Assembly (NCBI GenBank): GCA_017411385.1
Contig: JAFQQF010000013.1
Coordinates: forward strand, 40,412-104,411
Length of the DNA: 64,000 nucleotides
Direction: 5' to 3'
DNA from: Ruminococcus sp.
Lineage (GTDB): Bacteria; Bacillota; Clostridia; Oscillospirales; Acutalibacteraceae
The translations under genes and the position numbers were made by a program. The notes beneath the pieces were generated by a model that was not told the DNA's origin, made no database searches, and was given only the letters and a program-made list of their open reading frames with translations. This document shows, one piece after another, positions 62,601-64,000 of the stretch (the stretch's first letter is position 1; every line of letters begins with the position of its first letter).

Positions 62601-63525
62601 TGTTACCGATAGTATCGGTAAAGCTCATATATCTTGTGTACGCCTCAATGCTTAAGCCACCGCCGGGCGAACCAAGGATTTCACCATAGTAATAGGGAGT
62701 GAAGCCTTTTGTTTCCTGTGCATAAGCGTTAGCTGTTCCGATAACATTACTCCAGAAATCAGATCTTGTTCCGTCTGCGTCCCAATCTGTTTCAATATGC
62801 TTTGCCGCATCAATACGGAAGCCGTCTGCACCTGCATCAATTGCTTCCTTCAGCAAATTGATACAATTCTGCTGAACAACGGGGTTTGCTGTGTTCAAGT
62901 CAGGCAAGCCTGTAAGACAATAATGAGTAACATCATATCTGTTATCAAAGTTGTAAATATTTTGAGAAATATCATGCCAACAATCAGGGTTATCCTTAAT
63001 CTCAGAAGGAATCCAAGGGTGAATTGTGTTGCCCGACATATCGTTAGCCATGTGGTTGAATATAACGTCAACAATAACCTTGACGCCGTATTTCTCAGCC
63101 ACACTGCACATATATTCAAAATCACCCTTTGTACCCAAAGCATTGAAGCTGTTGGTTTCAATTCCAAAGGAAACAGGCTGATAAACCACCCAAGAAGAGT
63201 TCTGAACAGTATTATAGTACTCCCTTGTGGTTTCCTTTGTAGCCTGAATAGGGGATGTCTGAATTGCAGAGAATCCCTGCTGTGCAATCAAACTCATATT
63301 AGCCGCAATATTCTGATACGACCAGTTCCAACACTGCAGAATCTGACCTTTCTGAATATCATCAACAAGGCCGTACATTCCTTCGCCTGTGTCGGCAAGC
63401 TCCACACTTGCACCTGTGTCGGCGACCTCGGTTTGTGCCGCAGAAGCACCAAAAGGAGCAACTGCAAAAACAGAGATTATCATACACAGAGCTAAGAATA
63501 AGCTTATACTTTTCTTGAAACTCAT
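58591..63525 (-). CDS. Secreted modular GH13 alpha-amylase (1644 aa)
   Basis: Signal peptide (1-30, ending GASAA), then TGASVELADTG as in the giant protein. GH13 catalytic domain (about 50-490) with DVIFNH (153-158), GFRIDAAKH with nucleophile Asp239, YGEIL with acid/base Glu282, and ESHDNY with Asp344; all four regions are intact. Three X25-like modules (about 501-845), three B-repeats, a fourth X25-like module (about 1045-1145), two B-repeats and a C-terminal region (about 1280-1644) shared with the 4365-residue protein. It should cleave internal alpha-1,4 bonds of starch while its modules hold the granule or a partner. There is no dockerin or sorting motif. AGGGGGT precedes the ATG. Confidence 0.92.
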   Translation of the reverse strand: MSFKKSISLFLALCMIISVFAVAPFGASAAQTEVADTGASVELADTGEGMYGLVDDIQKGQILQCWNWSYQNIAANMSLIAQQGFSAIQTSPIQATKETTREYYNTVQNSSWVVYQPVSFGIETNSFNALGTKGDFEYMCSVAEKYGVKVIVDVIFNHMANDMSGNTIHPWIPSEIKDNPDCWHDISQNIYNFDNRYDVTHYCLTGLPDLNTANPVVQQNCINLLKEAIDAGADGFRIDAAKHIETDWDADGTRSDFWSNVIGTANAYAQETKGFTPYYYGEILGSPGGGLSIEAYTRYMSFTDTIGNSIREAVCSGNASNAVNSGTSYGAAPSKTVQWTESHDNYKDDGTQYISADNINKTWAIVGSRNEVCGMYLARPEDINTTLMGEADHTSWTLPAVKAINNFKNHFVGQSEYLSSYQNLACVERGNSGMIIVNTGGTFYNDMSAPVHTMAAGTYTDAITGNIFTVSNGYITGDIGDSGVAVVYNVESSGTFTKGSVTDVSIAGDFNGWDASADRMIAKDGNTVTTTMFLEEGTYAFKLSTTNGIWMGNSGTIEDTTLATSDIGWTMSSANQDNCTLKASGGKYTFTFNVSTGMLVVDYEDTTDTTSDIYLKGSFNDWGTTHPMEYASDDNIVTTTMMLEKGAYTFKLNNSDIDVWYGNSGVINDTTGDDGWVMEPSAADCTLNASGGTYKFYFNLSTQKLTVTTDAVVETTAPETSEPTEPPTTLPVAEPTAFCLRGSFNDWGTDTKFMTTSENGIATVVLELEADSYEFKIYNEETDAWFGNSGTIENTTETTSPQLGWEMKTEDGGNCVLAASGGTYTFKYNTETNFLIILFTPDETDPTESGYTVTFKDYNGMILSQQKVDAGESAVAPENPVRAADAQYTYTFTGWDKDFTNVTEDMDVTAVYESTVNKYTVAFMDYDGSVLSTQQVEYGSSAVAPASPEREGYAFTGWDVPFDNITKDTTITATYRVRGEVYTVIFKDYDGTVLSTQYIEAGNPAEAPEVPQREGYAFTGWDKAFDNIADDIIITATYSELSVFLMGSFNEWQQKDAMLATSEDSNIVSIDLELEAGTYYFKIKQDDIWFGNPGVIEDTTDKTSATGWAMEADKDNCTLEATGGVYTFSFNLVTGMLIVTHIVPEYTVTFADYDGTVLSTQQVKMGNSAKSPAHPTREGNAQYTYTFTGWDSDYSCVMDNMIVTATYLQTVNKYTVTFVDYDGTQLRTQQVEYGSAAVAPTNPTRTGYSFTGWDASYKSVKEDITVTALYRKNAEPVVNTNGSLKIDVISGTGFKISINGSAARPQGMSYINSQVSLNASVTITANKVSSLEFMGWVNAKNGQILTTDYTYTFTTTGKDYLRAMYVTDYEGINMVVFKNDKAFGGKGQILDMQYYSYGDELTIPDEPSQVGFIFNGWSKSEDEIQNELKAGNDVTVTALWKVQQAYVHVEILGGSGTGLKNEAGLFLANYKLTLTANPAPEGKKFAYWLVDGSIKGYSETQVIYPSKAITAEAVYVDKAAQIDYQVIVNVDTIDTTTISEKNVFYYSWYVPEEEMSITYVKSGILAVNESAYTGSNLVVGTTDENVYDRSPEGTVGATAVNTWSWTKTNVAVGTTWVAVAYVKYRTASGEEMIAYSNVVRATKE

Positions 63526-63879
63526 GGGAATACCCCCTAAAGATTATTCATAGTTAAATTTTACTATATTATTTAAAGATAATCAAACTATTTTATAATA
63601 TTCTACCTTTACCACAAAAACACTACCAAGATTTTTGTTAAATAACACAAAAACTATTCCTAAAAATTACCATATAAAAACAACAACTTTCAATCAGGAT
63701 AAATAATAACAAGCATAAATGCATTATTCCTTTATCGCATTAAAGTGTGTTTGATAAAAGCCAACACCAATATTGTGTGAACAAAAAATCATTTTCAAAT
63801 AAACAAACACAAAAACACGCAACTCATCCTACACAAAGGATACCTCAAAAAGCTATACAAACACCCCCGACAGAGTTTC
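63526..63879. other. AT-rich intergenic region upstream of modular amylase
   Basis: 354 bases with no supportable gene. It holds the amylase promoter near its left end and the imperfect dyad TTTTTGTTA-AA-TAACACAAAAA around 63632-63653. No other feature seen up to the insertion-sequence end. Confidence 0.6.
63558..63586 (-). promoter_or_regulatory. Promoter of modular amylase
   Basis: Minus strand TTGATT (63581-63586), 17 bases, TAAAAT (63558-63563). Confidence 0.55.
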
Positions 63880-64000
63880 TGGACAGTATCCAGGAAAGTA
63901 GACAAAGAAAAAAGACCCCTATCGTAGAATATCATTAAATTACGCGGCTTTACTCCGAATTTCAAACGGAGTAAGGCCGTCTTTTAAATTGATACGTTCA
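63880..64000 (-). mobile_element. End of an IS3-type insertion sequence
   Basis: TGGACAGTATCCAGGAAAGT (from 63880) looks like an IS3-family terminal repeat beginning with TG. It is followed inward by the 3' end of a transposase gene that runs off the window. The outer boundary is inferred from the TG start. Confidence 0.6.
63940..64000 (-). CDS. IS3-family transposase OrfB, C-terminal fragment
   Basis: Read on the minus strand from the window edge, the last 19 codons give ERINLKDGLTPFEIRSKAA and a TAA stop, the typical C-terminus of IS3-family (IS3/IS150-like) DDE transposases, where the motif RIxLKxGLTPxExR follows the catalytic core. Only the tail is in the window, so intactness of the element cannot be judged. 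Confidence 0.8.
   Translation of the reverse strand, partial: ERINLKDGLTPFEIRSKAA

Noticed and set aside
63747-63938. Small plus-strand gene near the right edge
   Set aside because: Low-complexity Lys/Gln/Thr composition, no ribosome site, and it overlaps the insertion-sequence end.

Overview
The window looks like a chromosomal segment of a Gram-positive gut Firmicute, most likely a starch-degrading member of the Ruminococcaceae/Oscillospiraceae related to Ruminococcus bromii or Eubacterium siraeum. The grounds are several secreted proteins ending in type I dockerin repeats, a CBM26 starch-binding module, two GH13 alpha-amylases, many lipoproteins with Gram-positive lipoboxes, strong AGGAGG-type ribosome binding sites and canonical sigma-A promoters with 17-base spacers. 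The assignment is inferred from protein families; there is no rRNA in the window. No tRNA, rRNA, CRISPR array or prophage was seen. A piece of an IS3-type transposase runs off the right edge.

Layout. 1-1830: the end of a response regulator and its histidine kinase. 2002-10054 (minus strand): two transcription units encoding three dockerin proteins; the third dockerin gene is the last gene of a tight five-gene run with a DUF4428-like zinc-ribbon protein, two lipoproteins and a conserved protein of unknown function. 10404-16631: a membrane LuxR-type regulator, a beta-helix lipoprotein of the Cthe_2159 type, a lipoprotein alpha-amylase, and an ABC-2 exporter operon headed by an HTH+AbrB regulator. 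16781-29878: one uninterrupted gene for a 4365-residue secreted protein in which 14 X25-like starch-binding-type modules alternate with about 30 InlB-type B-repeats. 30147-39575: mostly housekeeping and transport (ABC exporter, RluA-type pseudouridine synthase, GNAT-SnoaL fusion, AfuA/PotA-type importer with an attenuator-like leader, membrane protein, acyltransferase). 39709-44226: a dockerin- and CBM26-bearing putative glycosidase of the six-hairpin fold. 44474-58430: regulators, a MutS-like ATPase, HD hydrolase, ArsC/Spx-like protein, Tex, ComEA-like protein, YfcE, a transglutaminase-dockerin protein, a sodium:alanine symporter, a TetR pair and an SNF2 helicase. 58591-63525: a secreted GH13 alpha-amylase carrying the same X25-like modules, B-repeats and C-terminal region as the giant protein.

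How it may work together. The dockerin proteins would be displayed by cohesin scaffolds encoded elsewhere (no cohesin was recognised here), giving an amylosome-like surface. The giant protein and the 1644-residue amylase share a motif after the signal peptide and a C-terminal region of about 365 residues but have no dockerin, LPXTG or SLH motif. They therefore look like a second, scaffold-independent surface system: a very long starch-binding fibre plus a catalytic partner. The lipoprotein amylase would finish oligosaccharides at the membrane. This two-branch arrangement is the most interesting feature of the window.
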